Below, piece after piece: positions 10,869 to 23,322 of a DNA stretch of 64,000 nt. Each line of letters begins with the position of its first letter. Within the stretch, counting starts at the first letter, position 1. Both the position numbers and the translations under genes were made by a program. Under the pieces are notes generated by a model. It was not told the origin of the DNA. It saw only the letters and a program-made list of their open reading frames with translations, and searched no databases. This DNA is from Montifringilla adamsi (Eukaryota; Chordata; Aves; Passeriformes; Passeridae): NCBI GenBank assembly GCA_017590115.1, contig JAGGNK010006670.1, positions 124,001-188,000 on the forward strand, given 5' to 3'.

Positions 10869-13800
10869 AATGAGGCACTTTCAGCAAGAGTCAACTAGTC
10901 TATGTCCTGGTTGAGCTCCATGTGCCATAGTATTCATGGCCAGAAGATTGCCAAGACTTTAAATTAACACTTAATATTTACCACCTTTAGATATTTAGAT
11001 CCAGACTGAAGCAAGGATCCTTTTGCCCATATAACATTTAGCACTTAGTTAACAGTGGTATTTGATATCTATTTTATCATACTATTAGGTAACACATGCC
11101 TAGGGGTATACCTATATATTCTTGTTATATACAGCTTGAAATGATGATACCAGTACTGGCACTGACTTTCCTAAAAGGTATTGCAGACAGTGTGGCAATT
11201 TTCAAGTCAACCATAGAGGCAGCACATGCATCCTAGGTTTTCATGAAAAGATGCAGCAAAAAGCCTCCCCTGACTTCCATGTGCACACACATGCACAGAG
11301 ATGCACAAACTCACAAGTTTTGTCAGCGTTCTCCATATTCATCCCCTTAAGAGGCCTCATAGCTTACACATATTGCAGTGCCACACACAGTATATCATAA
11401 GTCTGTTTATGGATCTAGTCTTTTTGTTTAGAGCACTTACAGACTCTAGATCAATTGTTTCTTTCACTTAAATTAATCTCTTCCTAATTTAGGAATCCTT
11501 AAATTGATGTTGTTTTTCTCCGGTTAATAATTAAGGGGACAATAGTGCAATTACTTGGTCATGAGACCTGGCATTAACTAGTCACATTTGTTATGAAAAT
11601 ACAGGGAACAGGTTTACCGCATCAGACAAGAGACTCACACAAAGGTGGAGATTATATTCATGTAGTAAATTGCAGATCCATGTGATAAATTACATTTATC
11701 ATGCACCTTTGACTGACTTACCTGTGTTCTGCCTACTAATCTATCTCTGTCAAGATTCATTCCAGCACTCTTAACCTCTGAGCAGTTCTCAAGTGCCTGC
11801 TATTTTTTAATGATATGTCACCAAAAAAAAAAAAAAAAAGGTTTTTAGTTCACCAAAAAATGCACAAATTCCTCTCAAATTAGATTGTTTTAAGGAGGAA
11901 GATGGGGAATACTCAGTTCTGAAGCAAAGAGATGTTTGAGGTTCTCCTTATTCTCAAGCATGCAGAAGAAGCATGTTCCTTCCAAGGGAAAATAACTGGT
12001 AGAAAGCTCTTTCCATCTGAACTGGCAAATGTTTCCAGCTGGCGTATGCTAGACCTGGAGAGTGGAACACAGTGATTTATAGACAAGTTGCTTAAGATCA
12101 TTTAGAGGTTCAGAACTGTATCAGTAATCGTTCTAAGGCCTATGTAGTTGCCTCATATTAGCAAGTTAATTTAGCTTTAATATAGAAGGAAGTGCAATAA
12201 CAGTATCAATTTAAAAAATCATAAAACCTCCTGAACCATTTCTGAAATAATTTTTGTGTTAAATTTGTAACATAGCTTAACTGCATATGTGTTATAAAGT
12301 TTTTATTGGCACTCATTAGGGATGATCTCTCTGATAAAGTCAGGAATAAACCACAACTCATGCATGCTGTACCTGAGTCCAAACTCACACCACTTGGCTA
12401 AAAATAACTTGATTTTATTTATAGAATGGGGATCTGCAAATGCTTTCACCAGCTAAGAATCTACCTCCAAAATACTTAAACATCTTCACTTTTTTACTTT
12501 ACTTTTCTTTCTTTTACTTTATTTTCTAAAAATATTTTAATGTGCATATGATTGAGAAAGAGATAAAAGGGACACATATTAATGAAAGTGTTCAGACTTT
12601 GTACTATATATCTAAGTGCACACTTCCAAAAGGGACTTTGATGAATGGACTGCCAATTGGTTTTATTCTTATGTATTTTAGGAAAATCACAGTCTAGCAG
12701 AGTTTGCATTATTTATTAAATTATTTTGATGATGAGTCTCTAATTTCACAGTCATTTACAACTGTGCACATATTTTCTGATTTATTCACAGACATGGAGA
12801 GACACACACTTCTTCACAGCACTCAAACACAAGCATCCAGTATAGAAAATTTTAAACTTAATGACTTCATTTTGGTGCTGTTACAACCAGCTATACACAA
12901 AATTTTGCAATTGGGAAAATTTCATTTATAAGTCACTGACACTTGAGCTGCCTGTATAGCACATAGTTTTTTGAGAGAAAAATTACCTACCACTGTAGAT
13001 TAGGGTTCAAATTGCAATAAAAAATAATTAAGTCTAAATTAATAAAAAAAAAGCAAATTCAAATTATCCAGTTGACAGTTTTTGCAAGAGTAATTATGTG
13101 AAAAAACTATTCCTAAGAAATATTTTACTTCATAGAATGCTCAGTTCACAAAGAGTGTTCAGATATTTGTGTTGGCTGGTAAAGTGTATCAAGTAATATT
13201 ATGTTGCTCTTGGACTGCATGATTTTTTTTTTTTTTTTTTTTTTTTAGTTAATCAGCAGACTACATAAAGGAACTCAAAAATGCAGAATCCAGAACAAAA
13301 TCCAACACCAGCTTCATAAAGATATTTGATTATTAGACAGTAAATTTTCTTATCTGGAGTTTTTCACACCAGTCCTTCTCATTTGATGAATATTTGCAAA
13401 AAGCAAACTCAGACATTATATCAACACGCTTGAAGTAAATTTATTTTAAAATCTGAATGAAGATATATAATGTTTGCCTAGAGCTAAAAGAAATAGGGTT
13501 ATGAACATATCATAAATACTATGCAAATCTTTGAATTCTGTTGCTGAGACACATTGTCAAAGGTCATGCTATCAAGTAAGACATAAAACATAATTTTAGG
13601 ATCATCTCTTATCTAAAAGTTCAGAACAGAGTTAGAAATTATAAATTTTAAAGTGGTTCCCACACAAGCATATCCAAGTATTAGGGATTATTTGAGTGTC
13701 ACCAAACACAATGCTGAAGCAAAATTATTTTTCTGCATTTTTTCTACATTTATCAAGTTTTTCTTCTAATAAAATTCATGTTGCAAAAGACATAATGATC

Positions 13801-14639
13801 TTCTCTGCATACTTCTAAAGATGGATATGCTATGTAGTTATACACATGCACAGGATGTTTTTCTTCAAAACTTTCTCTGTTAACAAGGATTCTGTCCCAT
13901 ACATATACTACACATATATAAACCAATACAGTTGTGCCCTAAGGAAACATGAAAACATTTATTATTATGTTCTTTTTAAGGAGCTTCGAATTTTGGATTT
14001 TTTTTTTTTATGGACTATTCTAGTATTTTCTTTTGAAAAAAAGAAAACATGAAGGAACACAAAAATCATTATTTTTAAGACTTTTTTAAAGACTCAAGTA
14101 GTGGATAACAATTGAGAGCAAAAGGAAAGACTGCTATTCTCTCTTAAATATTAACTGAATTCGTGGTTATCATTGTCTTTGACTGTGGAACATCAGATTC
14201 TCGTACATACGGTGGAGGCACCATCAAAATGTATCTTGGTTAAAATTCTCAAGATCAGAGTGGACAGAACCAAATCCTTCAGGGTGTTTTTTGTCAGGAA
14301 AGACATAAAAAATGTTGGGATTCTTTTCTAAGCAAGGCACCTTCGCCCTTTGTGAGTGGCAGGCCTTTGAGAAGGGAAACTGCTAGATTGTTCTTTAACT
14401 GAAGCAAAGGTTCAATTTAGCTGTTTTCTTGTTGCCAAGAGAGAAACTTAAGTATATCAGCTTTTGGGTTTTGTGGGAAATGAAAAAGTATAGAACTGGA
14501 TTACTTACTTTTTTTTTTTTCAGGTCTGGGGTCAACCGCGAACAGCTTTTGGGTCAATCTCCCTGCATTACAGTCTCAGTGCCTCCAGAGTTTTCCCTCC
14601 ATCTATCTAAGGTGGCTGGCTGACAGTGGTAGTACTTTG
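10869..14639. other. AT-rich DNA with homopolymers, no gene recognised
   Basis: Contains an A run at 11823-11839 and a T run at 13223-13246. Open frames are under 80 codons with low-complexity AT-rich translation. Nothing else was recognised. Confidence 0.4.
13223..13246. repeat. Poly(T) run, 24 nt
   Basis: Uninterrupted T homopolymer. It could be the antisense poly(A) of a retroposed sequence, but no recognisable element precedes it on the minus strand. Confidence 0.95.
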
Positions 14640-15110
14640 CACTGCCTTCTTAAAGGTTGATGAGGTGATGTATCAAATTGGCAGGCTTTTGTAGGGCTGG
14701 CAAACGACAGACATAAGATAGGCAAAAAATCTTGGTCCCAACTGGCGTGTGCAGTGTTAACACCCGGAGTAATTTGTTTCCAGCATTTTTTGCATTGATA
14801 AGAGTCAAGAGAGAAAAAGAGGTATGTTTAGTTGAGGGGAAGATAACAAACATGCAGTGGCACATTCCCTCTGTGTGCTCTTTGTTATCAGCAGGACTAG
14901 CGGCATTATGTACTGTACAATGAAAGATAACCATAGAGTGAGAGATAGCTGGCTTTGTAGCTCTATTGATTAAACAGGACAGCAGGCTAATCAGAAAAAA
15001 TGTTAAAGGGATGGGAGTCAAGCCACTTGGAAAGTGTGAAAGATGATGGCTACACTTGAAATGCTAATTTTTTAATAAGATTGTCCTTCAGAAAACTGTT
15101 TCCTAGATTA
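14640..15110. other. Candidate conserved non-coding element (composition only)
   Basis: Non-repetitive sequence with GATA-type words (near 14717, 14842 and 14885) and TAAT words near its right end. It lies just before a long A-rich run. A 123-codon minus-strand open frame at 14650-15021 has no recognisable domain and no splice context. The call rests only on appearance. Confidence 0.2.
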
Positions 15111-15122
15111 TTTGTTTTATTT

Positions 15123-15123
<1 letters not shown>

Positions 15124-15158
<35 letters not shown>
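15124..15158. repeat. Poly(A) run, about 35 nt with one G
   Basis: A long A-run interrupted once by G. No processed pseudogene or retroposon body is recognisable upstream. It may be simple sequence expanded by slippage. Confidence 0.95.
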
Positions 15159-18100
15159 GCCTTTGCACAGAGAGGTATCACTCCACTGCCGATTTGCGAA
15201 GATAATAACAGTACGTGTATCTGAGACAGTCACAAGACAATTTACAATACAGGTTTGAAGCCTTCATAAATAAAATTGACTGGTCTAGAGTTTTACAACT
15301 TACCAGTATTTACATGGGGGTAACCTGTCAAACAAATGGGTATACCAACTACCTAAAGACTTAAGGGAACGTTTTTATATATAGAAATACTTAAAGACTT
15401 CAGAAACCAGTCATGGTAAAAATGAAAGAAACCAAAACCCACAACTAAAAAGAAAAAAAAAAATCACGGCCTTAAAACCTCATTAAGGCCTTTGTGACTA
15501 TTTTGTGACTTTTTATTTGTTTATTGCTTAGCTCAGCTCTGAGCATTTAGACTAATATTTTTTACAGCACATATCTGTGTCAAGATGAATTTGCTTGTAG
15601 GTAATGCATATGCATAATTTTTCTTCCAAGCTCTTGCTCAGTCTGGGGCTAGGAAGGGACAGATCCAGGCTAGAATGCGATGGATGTGCTAGGTGTATGG
15701 CCACAGAAATTCGGGCCAGCTCTGCAGCAGCAGCCTAGAATTATGAGGATTCAGAGGTAAAGTCATTATTTTCCCTCTTGACTTTTGACTTTGAGGTCTG
15801 TGCTACATCTCCTAGAGGCACAATATAGAGTCTCACCTGACGTGTTCTGCATCAGAATGCAGGATTTCACTGGAAAAGCCTCTTTCCATGCTACTAATAT
15901 CTCTGTTCTAATTTTATCCGATTGCTCATGTTCCTTTGAGGCTTCATTCATGATCCCCTCTGGTAGGGTGTAATCTACTGTATCACTGATCCATCTCTCC
16001 CTGCTAGGAGCTTCCTCTGCTACCTGCTGCCTTGCAACATAGCAATTTACTATTGACAATGTTACTGCCGGTAGTTGGATAGGATGATTCAGTATAGCAA
16101 TTTTGGCTCTTTCTTACCAATATATGTTGCCAAGGATTCATAGGCACTTCTTTCAGGGTTCATATTTGCCCCAGAAACATGGGAGGGAGGGGGAAATTCA
16201 CAGGAGGCACAGCACATGCATTTCTGCGTTGGTGAATATGTCAGTCCCCAGCTCTCTGGGACGACATATTTTAGATGCATATTGAAAGTTAAATACATTG
16301 CTTTAACCTTTCTTTATCCTTCCCCATACAGAATGATGCCATTTAGAAGCAACTGATAGAGCAATTTGTACTACATCTTTGACAAATTGAATTTAATAAA
16401 CAGCAACAGCTTTGTACAGTTTTAACAAATCTGCTCATTCCTCCACGAGTTCACTCCTTCACTCCTGCCTTTGCCAGGTTCCTGGAGCCTACAGCAGCCC
16501 CTTGGCAATATTCAGCATTTAGACTGCGAATTGTCCTTTGTCTTCAAGGAGCAAAAATACTCCCAGGCAGATTCTGGGTTTAGCCTGAACTGGGAGGTGA
16601 GTCATGATAAAGTAAAGGTCACATAGATGATTTGGAGCCTGATCCTGCAGCCGCTTAAGTCAGTGCCTAACCCTTGCTCCTTTAAGAGTAGGAAGGATTG
16701 AGCCCAAAGCTTTGTTATGCAGTTGAAGGTATAGTGCTGTATGCCTTTTCTGTTTCTTTACATAGAAGCAACCTCAACACCTTTGTGCAAAATTCTTCTA
16801 ATTTTGTAGAGCAAGTAATATGAAGTTTTTAGCTGAGGCCTGGATCTTCCAGTAATTTTTTTTTTATTAGAAATCAGTTTTATTTGAGAGAACAGTTTGA
16901 TTGTCATGAATTTTAAACTGAAAGTATCAGAACCTGGTTTTTTCCTCCAATAATCCCCTCGTGTCAATTCAATATTTAATTCATAAATTAGCCACTTCAT
17001 CTGCTTTTTCAGAACTCACTGAATTAACAATATCTTTTTAAGTTATTATCAAAGAAGCCAATTATACAGTTTGATTCATTAAGATACTAGCAACACCCAT
17101 GTTTAAATTATTTGGTGTTCAAATAGATTTTGTCCATGAGGGGTGACCCCATGACATGATCACAGTATGCCTTAGTCCCACTAACCAGTCAGTGCCCACT
17201 GAACCTGCTCCCCCTGAATACAGGGGGTGTGGTGAAAGAGACTTTGCTTGCAATATGAACTCAAAGCTGCCAGTCATTCTAGTCTGAGCACGCACTATAA
17301 GAAACGTCTTTACTCAAGAGTCAGAGGTTTACTTTACCATGTGCCTGCCTATGCATTGCTTCTCTCGTTATGCATAACACCAGAGTATCACAGAGATTTT
17401 ACAGACTGCATTATGCAGTATTTTTACCAGTTGACCAATAATATTACCCTGTGTTTTTCTAGGTACGTGTGTGTTCATTGCTACTCAAATCCTTTCCAGA
17501 GCATAAGATTAATAAAAATAACCTTACCAAAAAAAATCTTCTGTGCAGTTAATTTCAAATTGCTCCCTTTTCACCCCTATTATAATATCTTGAAGAATTT
17601 GCTTCAGGCATGGGCATTTTCACTCATGGATTTACAGGATTTTGCACCTATCGTTGAGCCCCAAGGTCCCACTGTCAGCCAGAAAGCAAGTGACCAACCT
17701 GAAATCAATTGGCCCATACCCAAATTTAATTAAACTTCTCTCCTCAACTCTAGAGGAAACTGATTTCTCTCATTATTGCTTATGTGGATAATATGTAAAA
17801 TTAATTCTCCTTCACTAAGTTATCACTGCATTGAGCAGACAACACAGATATAATGTTATTAAAAGTAATGAAATAGGTTCATCAGCAGTTAACGTTAACA
17901 TTAATGTTTTGTGTCATTGCAACCTTGTGTGCAATTTAGGACAGAATTATTCAGCTTTGTAGCTGCAAGATTCAGAAGGTCAGCTGCTCAAAGGTTTGCA
18001 AAGGTTTTGTCATAAGGCGCTATTTACGCAGAGTTTTCTCATTACAGAAAAGGGAGGCAAAAAATGTGGGAGGTCTTACTCTCTGTGAGAGGTGAGAGGA

Positions 18101-21100
18101 AGACCCCCGCAGTAGCCCTGTAGGTCAGGAATACTGTCCTTATGTTGCCTTTGCTAGTAATGAGCCACAGGTATTCACTGAGTTTTCAAGGTCTCAAGGT
18201 TTGTCAGGATTCCTTTGTCTGAACCTTTCTTTAACTGCAGTCAACTGTGTTTTAACAAAGCATGTGTTAGCTATGAAGGTAGTGTGTCTGATGACCAGTG
18301 CTAACAAGTACTAGCAAGTAGTTATGCTGTGCTCAATTAGGTATTTATCACTCTAATACCGCACTGAAAAGGAAAAGAAACCTGGTGCAACAGCAGGTGT
18401 CTTAAGAAGTGGAGACACAGGATGTGATGTAGAGGAGCAGGCAGAGAATGGTAAGAGATGAGAAACTGGCCAACACTGGAGACTGTGAGAGTAAATAGCT
18501 CACCATGACACTGTTAAAGAATGCAGATATGGAGATGGACAAAATGAAGTTTAGGTGTCTCAAAGACTAAGAATTTAACACCTGTAGAACAGAACATAAA
18601 TTCAGATACAATGTCCAGCTGCAGACCAATAAAAAGCAAGATAAAACAGCATGTTGAAAACTTATAAAATAGCATCTAGTTAAAACAAATAGATAAAAAA
18701 ATAAAGGCGAGACGAAGCAGAAGCCATTGATATCAGTACCATAGTCATCCTAGAACAGCATTCAAGATGTTAGTAACTTGTACTCTGATATACATACCCG
18801 AGCTGTTGTCACAGAACAAGGACTGCCTGAAAGTATCTGGAAAAATATCTGGACTGTATCTGAGTAGATCTAACTCGTTATGCAATTCTGGCATTCAGTG
18901 TGAAAAAAAGGATCACAGGTAATAATCAACGCTGAACTGTTAAATCTACATCCTTGTAACAGGTTTGGGGGAGAGGCTAGAAAGTCATAGCAACCAACAT
19001 AATGACAGCTAATTTAGTCTTAAACAGAGAGAAAGTCAAAAGCATTTGACCTTCAACTACATGCTCAACACAGCTATTCACAGCTTATGGTGACCACATA
19101 CCCTAGAAAGCAATAAATATTTGAGACAGTAGTGCCATGGAGTGAACATATCCTCAAATGCCTAGTGCTGGGCAGAAATTTGAGCCCAAGTTGGCGCCAT
19201 TATTTGTGGAAGCCAGGCCACCTGTAAAGGCTTGGACAGAGTCACCAGCTGTAGTGAGTGTCTGGCATCCTCAAGTCCGTGGTGCAGGCTGAGACTGGAC
19301 CAAAGCAGCAGGGCTTTTGTTGGTGTGAATGTGAGTGCTGTGTGTGTGCATGGTAAAATAGCAATCTTGGAATACAAACCACTGGCCACCTGCTATGCCC
19401 ATCCCACTCAGTAAGTCAACTTTACATTTTATGTCAGTGAGTGGTGTTGTTTGAGCCTTGAGGCTGCTGAGAACACTTCCCATTATTATTCCCAAAGCCC
19501 CTTCACAGCAGGTTGCTCCAGTGATCCAAGGGGTCCCTGCTTGGCTCCCCACATACCCCACTCACACCCAGTCAGACCAGGTTTCCTTGCCAGTTCAACC
19601 CAGGACAGCATTTTAAAGATAGTCACAATTCTTATGGGATATGAGCAAGGTTTGTAATCTCACGAATGGGGTTTTTTCTGATGTCAGTAATATGAGAGTC
19701 CTTTTACCTATTCACACTGTGATGTGATCAGCTGGTTAAGTGTTGATGCTCTCAGGCCTCTATTGCATATAAATGGCAGATTAATAAATTTATCTGCGAA
19801 GATGCTTGTGAAGTAACAGCAAGAGAACTCAACAATCAAACTTAAAGGCTGAGATCAGCACGCAAATTCGTACTCAGTTTCTCAGACTTACTTCAATATT
19901 TTAACCTGAAGAGTTAGAGGTGATTATAACAGTCTAGACAAGGCTAGGAGATGTGAATTCACTTTGATCACCTTGATAAAGAGGAAAAAAAAGGCTTAAT
20001 CTGCTGATCAACTGGAAACACAAGAAGTAATTTCTCATAGGTATGATCAGATGCCTTTTGGATATCTGATTGTCAGAGCTGGAAGATACCCTTCCATTCC
20101 TTGGTCTGCAGACCATCTTGGACAATTCACAACAGACGTTACCAATCACAACAAAGCCAATCCAAAACAGATTTCCTTCTCCTGTGAAAGGGATATCTGC
20201 TGTTTTCCTTTCTGTCTTGCCTTACTGATGTTGTAAGCTGTTTATGAAGGTACTCCTATCATTTCTGCTTTGGGTGCCTAACTTAGGTTAATGGAAAAGG
20301 GTAAGTGCTTCCAGAGTACAATCCATAGCATAAGTTATAGCATTTTAAATATCATGGTGTTTCCTGGTGATTTGTAAAGCTATATCCCAGTCCTGAGATG
20401 TAAGATTCTTCTCTATATAACAGAAGCAGGCTGCAAGTATGGTTTTTAGCTCTGGAATGTGGAGCATGGCTGCTACCTACTACTTCTTAAATTACTGAAC
20501 TGAGAAAATTAAGGTGAATGCTAAATTCATGTCAAGGTAGGTAACTGGACAGACAGAATGAGTTGAACAATTACTTGTGAAAGTTAATCATGGCCAAACT
20601 CCAGCAGGTATTACTACCAGTCTGAATTTCTCCTGTACTTTCAATTAAATTTTATCTTCACTTCCTCCTGCTAAAACACTACTGTGTAATACTGCTGTCC
20701 CAGAAGGAGTCACTGTTCTTTCAAGGGAAACTGTATTTCAGCAGCAAGCCCAGCAATCTTTGTAGGGTCTCTGAGAAGTTCTTAGTATCCTTCTGGGTAC
20801 ACACTTCTATAAAAATGCGAAGTGTAACAGTATGCATTGTATCACTCTGATATTCATAAAAAGGAAAAAGAAAATAGGTCAGTATGTGAAGAACACAGGA
20901 CACTGGGAATGTTACCAAATGCAGCTTCTGCTTAATCCAAAAGAGGCCACACTAAGTATGACAACAGAGGTGCTCCTTTTTAAGGATGCCAGACAGCATC
21001 AACTAAGAGGTGCAGGGCACCAAAACTTTGATTTCAATTTGTGTACCAAGTGGAAATGTAAATAGATTTCCCAACAATCTTACTGACTCTAAAGTATTAG

Positions 21101-21240
21101 AACTGTTCTAGAAAAAATCTGTGTTAATATGAGTAAGGATATCTCTACTTAGGATATCTGTAGGCACTATATGCATTCATATACCATAATGCACACAAGG
21201 CTTCTGATGGAATCTTAGGTTTGTTAGTTTTGATTTTTTT
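15159..21240. other. No recognised gene; unique-looking AT-rich DNA
   Basis: Several open frames of 60-160 codons lie here (the largest at 17248-17733 plus and 15766-16059 minus). None shows a domain I recognise or a supporting exon boundary pair. A somewhat GC-richer block at about 19180-19610 was not identified. At about 16636-16710 the words 'gcctgatcctgcag' and 'aggattgagccc' faintly resemble the ends of an old palindromic DNA transposon relic, too weakly to call. Confidence 0.4.
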
Positions 21241-21445
21241 TTAAGCTGGCTATAATAGTAATAATGACCTCAGTGCTCAGCATTTCCTGGGGACTAATGA
21301 CCAGCTGGGATTAATGACCTGTAATGTAGCTGCAGGCCATCAACTCATCCCAGACAGCCATTAATCCTATGGAACTACCAGTGCCTCTACTGTTATTGCT
21401 TAATTTAGTCTCCCTAATTTCAGCGTAGCTTTAAAAACCTTGCTG

Positions 21446-21757
21446 CAGCCACTGAGCAGCTCCGTATTTTATTAGCCCTGCGTTTCTACTGCTGAGCACA
21501 GGTTGTTTTCCTAGCTGCTGATCAACTCTAAACACTGAATAGACTTTATTAAAACTTGGTTATCAAGCTGCTGAGCATCTCCAGACATCTAAATATTTTA
21601 TGTGTGTTTGCTTTGAGTGGCCCTGAGCAATTAATACATTGTTTCATTAGGAGGGCTTTTACTAACCACTAAGTGACTCTAAACACCTAATATATTTCAC
21701 AAGAAGTTTGTATTCCAGCCATTGAGCAGCTTTAAACACTAAATTGGCGTCATACAT
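21446..21757. repeat. Degenerate tandem array, about 50 bp period
   Basis: A motif TGAGCA (or close variants) followed by C-T-C-T-A-A-A-C-A-C-like text and an AT-rich filler recurs. Anchors lie at 21453, 21492, 21519 (TGATCA), 21572, 21624, 21670 (TAAGTG) and 21723. From 21519 on, the spacings are 53, 52, 46 and 53 bp. The best-matching units read 'ctctaaacactgaatag', 'ctccagacatctaaatat', 'ctctaaacacctaatata' and 'ctttaaacactaaattgg'. Weaker, possibly related text extends upstream to about 21265. It is an old, diverged minisatellite-like array or a repeated regulatory module, not a protein repeat: no frame is open across it. Confidence 0.6.
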
Positions 21758-22253
21758 TTAAAAAAGAAATCACTCAGTGTTATACATTTCTCACAAGTAA
21801 TTTCCTGTCTCTACCCTTCTAAACATTAGTTTTTTATTTTATAGGGGTTTTTTTCAGCTGATACTTTCCCATTTAGCTTGTTGGACCTCCAGTACCGTTC
21901 ATTGAAAAGCTTGGAACGTCACTGGAATTGGCTTTGCTTCATTTCCATCATCTAATACAGAGAAAAGATGACCCACAGGAGGCAATACAGACCTTAGTTT
22001 CCTTTCAGCAACAAATTAAGGGACTAGAAAATTACTGTGTTGTTCTGACCAAGGCAATCATTCAGACTTTAGACTTAAAAATAACCCGTGGTGTATCCCT
22101 GCATATGCAACCACCAGCAGCATGACAATCAAAATGACATTGATCCAGTAGGTGCTCTTAATCATCGTTATAGGTCTCCAGCCCAGTGCTGTCAACACCA
22201 AGATTGGCCAACATCTGCTCTCAGGCATTTCAGCGCACAGACCTCCACACCGC
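21758..22253. other. No recognised feature between tandem array and LTR
   Basis: AT-rich left half and a more mixed right half. No retroviral internal sequence is present, supporting a solo LTR downstream. Confidence 0.4.
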
Positions 22254-22574
22254 TGTACTGGGTTTGCGTGCCAAGGCTTTGGCAGCGGGGGGGCTGCAGG
22301 GGTGGCTTCTGGGAGAAGCTGCCAGAAGAGCAGCCTCCGTGTCAAAGCCAGGAGGCTCCAAGACGGACGTGCCCCTGGTCAAGGCTGGGCCAGTCAGCAG
22401 TGGTGGCAGTGCCTCTCGGGTAATAGATTTAAGAAGGGGGGAAAGTTATTGCACAGGAGCAAATTGCAGCCAGAGAAGAGAGTGATGATACGTGAGAGGA
22501 ACAACTCTGCATATACCAAGGTCCATGCAGAAGGAGTGGGAGGAGGTGTGCCAGGTACTGGAGCTGAAATTCCC

Positions 22575-22663
22575 CTGCAGCCCGTGGCGCAGACCATGGT
22601 GAAGCAGCTGTACCCCTGCAGCCCATGCAGATCCACAGTGAAGCAGATTTCGACCTGCAGCCC
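22575..22663 (+). repeat. Internal LTR repeats with CTGCAGCCC core
   Basis: CTGCAGCCC occurs at 22575, 22616 and 22655, spaced 41 and 39 bp, within related GGAGCAG/GAAGCAG-containing text. These degenerate units are part of the LTR and appear in reverse orientation in the other copy. Confidence 0.8.
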
Positions 22664-23152
22664 ATAAAGGATCCTGTGCCAAAGTGGGTGGATGGTCAAA
22701 GGAGACCATGACCCCATGGGAAGCCTGTGCTGGATCAGGCTCCTGCCAGGACATGCAGATGCATGGGAAGAGGAGCCCACAGTGGAGCAGGTCTGCTGGC
22801 AAAACCTGTGACCCTGCAGGAGTCTCACCCTGGAGCAGCGTGTTCCCGCAGGACTGCACCCTGTGGGAAAGGCTCACCTTGGAGAAGCTAGTGAAGGACT
22901 GTCTCCTGCAGAAGGGATCCCACACGGGAGCAGGGGAAGAGCCTGAGGAGACCTCCCCCTGATGTGGAGGGAGCAGCAGAGACAAGGTGTGATGAACTGA
23001 CTGTCACTCTCACTCCTCATCTCCCGATTCTGATGGCAGGGAAGAGGCAGAGCAATCAGGAGAGAAGCTGAGCCTGGGAAAAGGGAGATGTAGGGGGAAA
23101 TGCTTGTGAGATTTGTTTTTATTTCTCATTGCCCTACTGTGATTTGATTGGT

Positions 23153-23158
23153 AATAAA
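23153..23158 (+). promoter_or_regulatory. LTR polyadenylation signal AATAAA
   Basis: AATAAA lies in the AT-rich 3' part of the plus-strand LTR, where an R-region poly(A) signal is expected. It could still terminate transcripts entering the LTR; use is not shown by sequence. Confidence 0.6.
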
Positions 23159-23322
23159 TTAAATTCATTTTCCCCAAGTCATGTCTATTTTACCCATGAC
23201 AGTAAGTGCTGAGAGATGTCTCCCTGTCCTTATCTTGACCCACGAGCATTTAATTGTATTTTCTCTCCCATGTCCAGCTGAGAAGAAGAGTGATAGAGCA
23301 GCATTTGTGGGCATGTTTTCAG

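Larger units (their letters stand above)
22254..23322 (+). mobile_element. Passerine ERVL-type solo LTR, near full length
   Basis: Begins 'tgtactgggtttgcgtgcca' and continues with 'gctttggcagcgggggggct', 'ctgcaggggtggcttctggg', 'aataccaaggt'-like text and a GC-rich middle of reiterated units. It ends with 'gattggtaataaattaaatt', which carries the AATAAA poly(A) signal at 23153-23158, then 'cttgacccacgagcatttaa' and 'gagaagaagagtgatagagc'. This matches, in order, an LTR of about 1.1 kb that I recognise as abundant in songbird genomes; the last bases after about 23322 diverge from what I expect. No gag/pol region, primer-binding site or second LTR lies nearby, so recombination probably left a solo LTR. 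About 13 CpGs remain, suggesting a younger insertion than the copy at 5995-6735. Open frames inside it are not genes. Confidence 0.88.

Noticed and set aside
15124..15158. Poly(A) tail of a processed pseudogene
   Set aside because: No gene-like or retroposon body recognised upstream, and no target-site duplication seen.
15766..16059. Minus-strand open frame with protein-like composition and a CAGGTGAG donor-like site
   Set aside because: It lacks an ATG at its start, has no convincing acceptor, and matches no protein I know; one donor-like word is weak evidence.
16636..16710. Palindromic ancient transposon relic ('gcctgatcctgcag' ... 'aggattgagccc')
   Set aside because: Only two short word matches; insufficient to call.
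17248..17733. 161-codon plus-strand open frame
   Set aside because: AT-rich composition, no domain, no exon boundaries; long frames of this size are expected by chance in 64 kb.
22058..22985. Several overlapping open frames of 80-180 codons
   Set aside because: They lie inside the GC-rich LTR, on both strands and in many frames. LTRs of this type are non-coding.
5995..23322. A complete provirus bounded by the two LTRs
   Set aside because: The LTRs are in opposite orientation and nothing retroviral lies between them; they are separate insertions.
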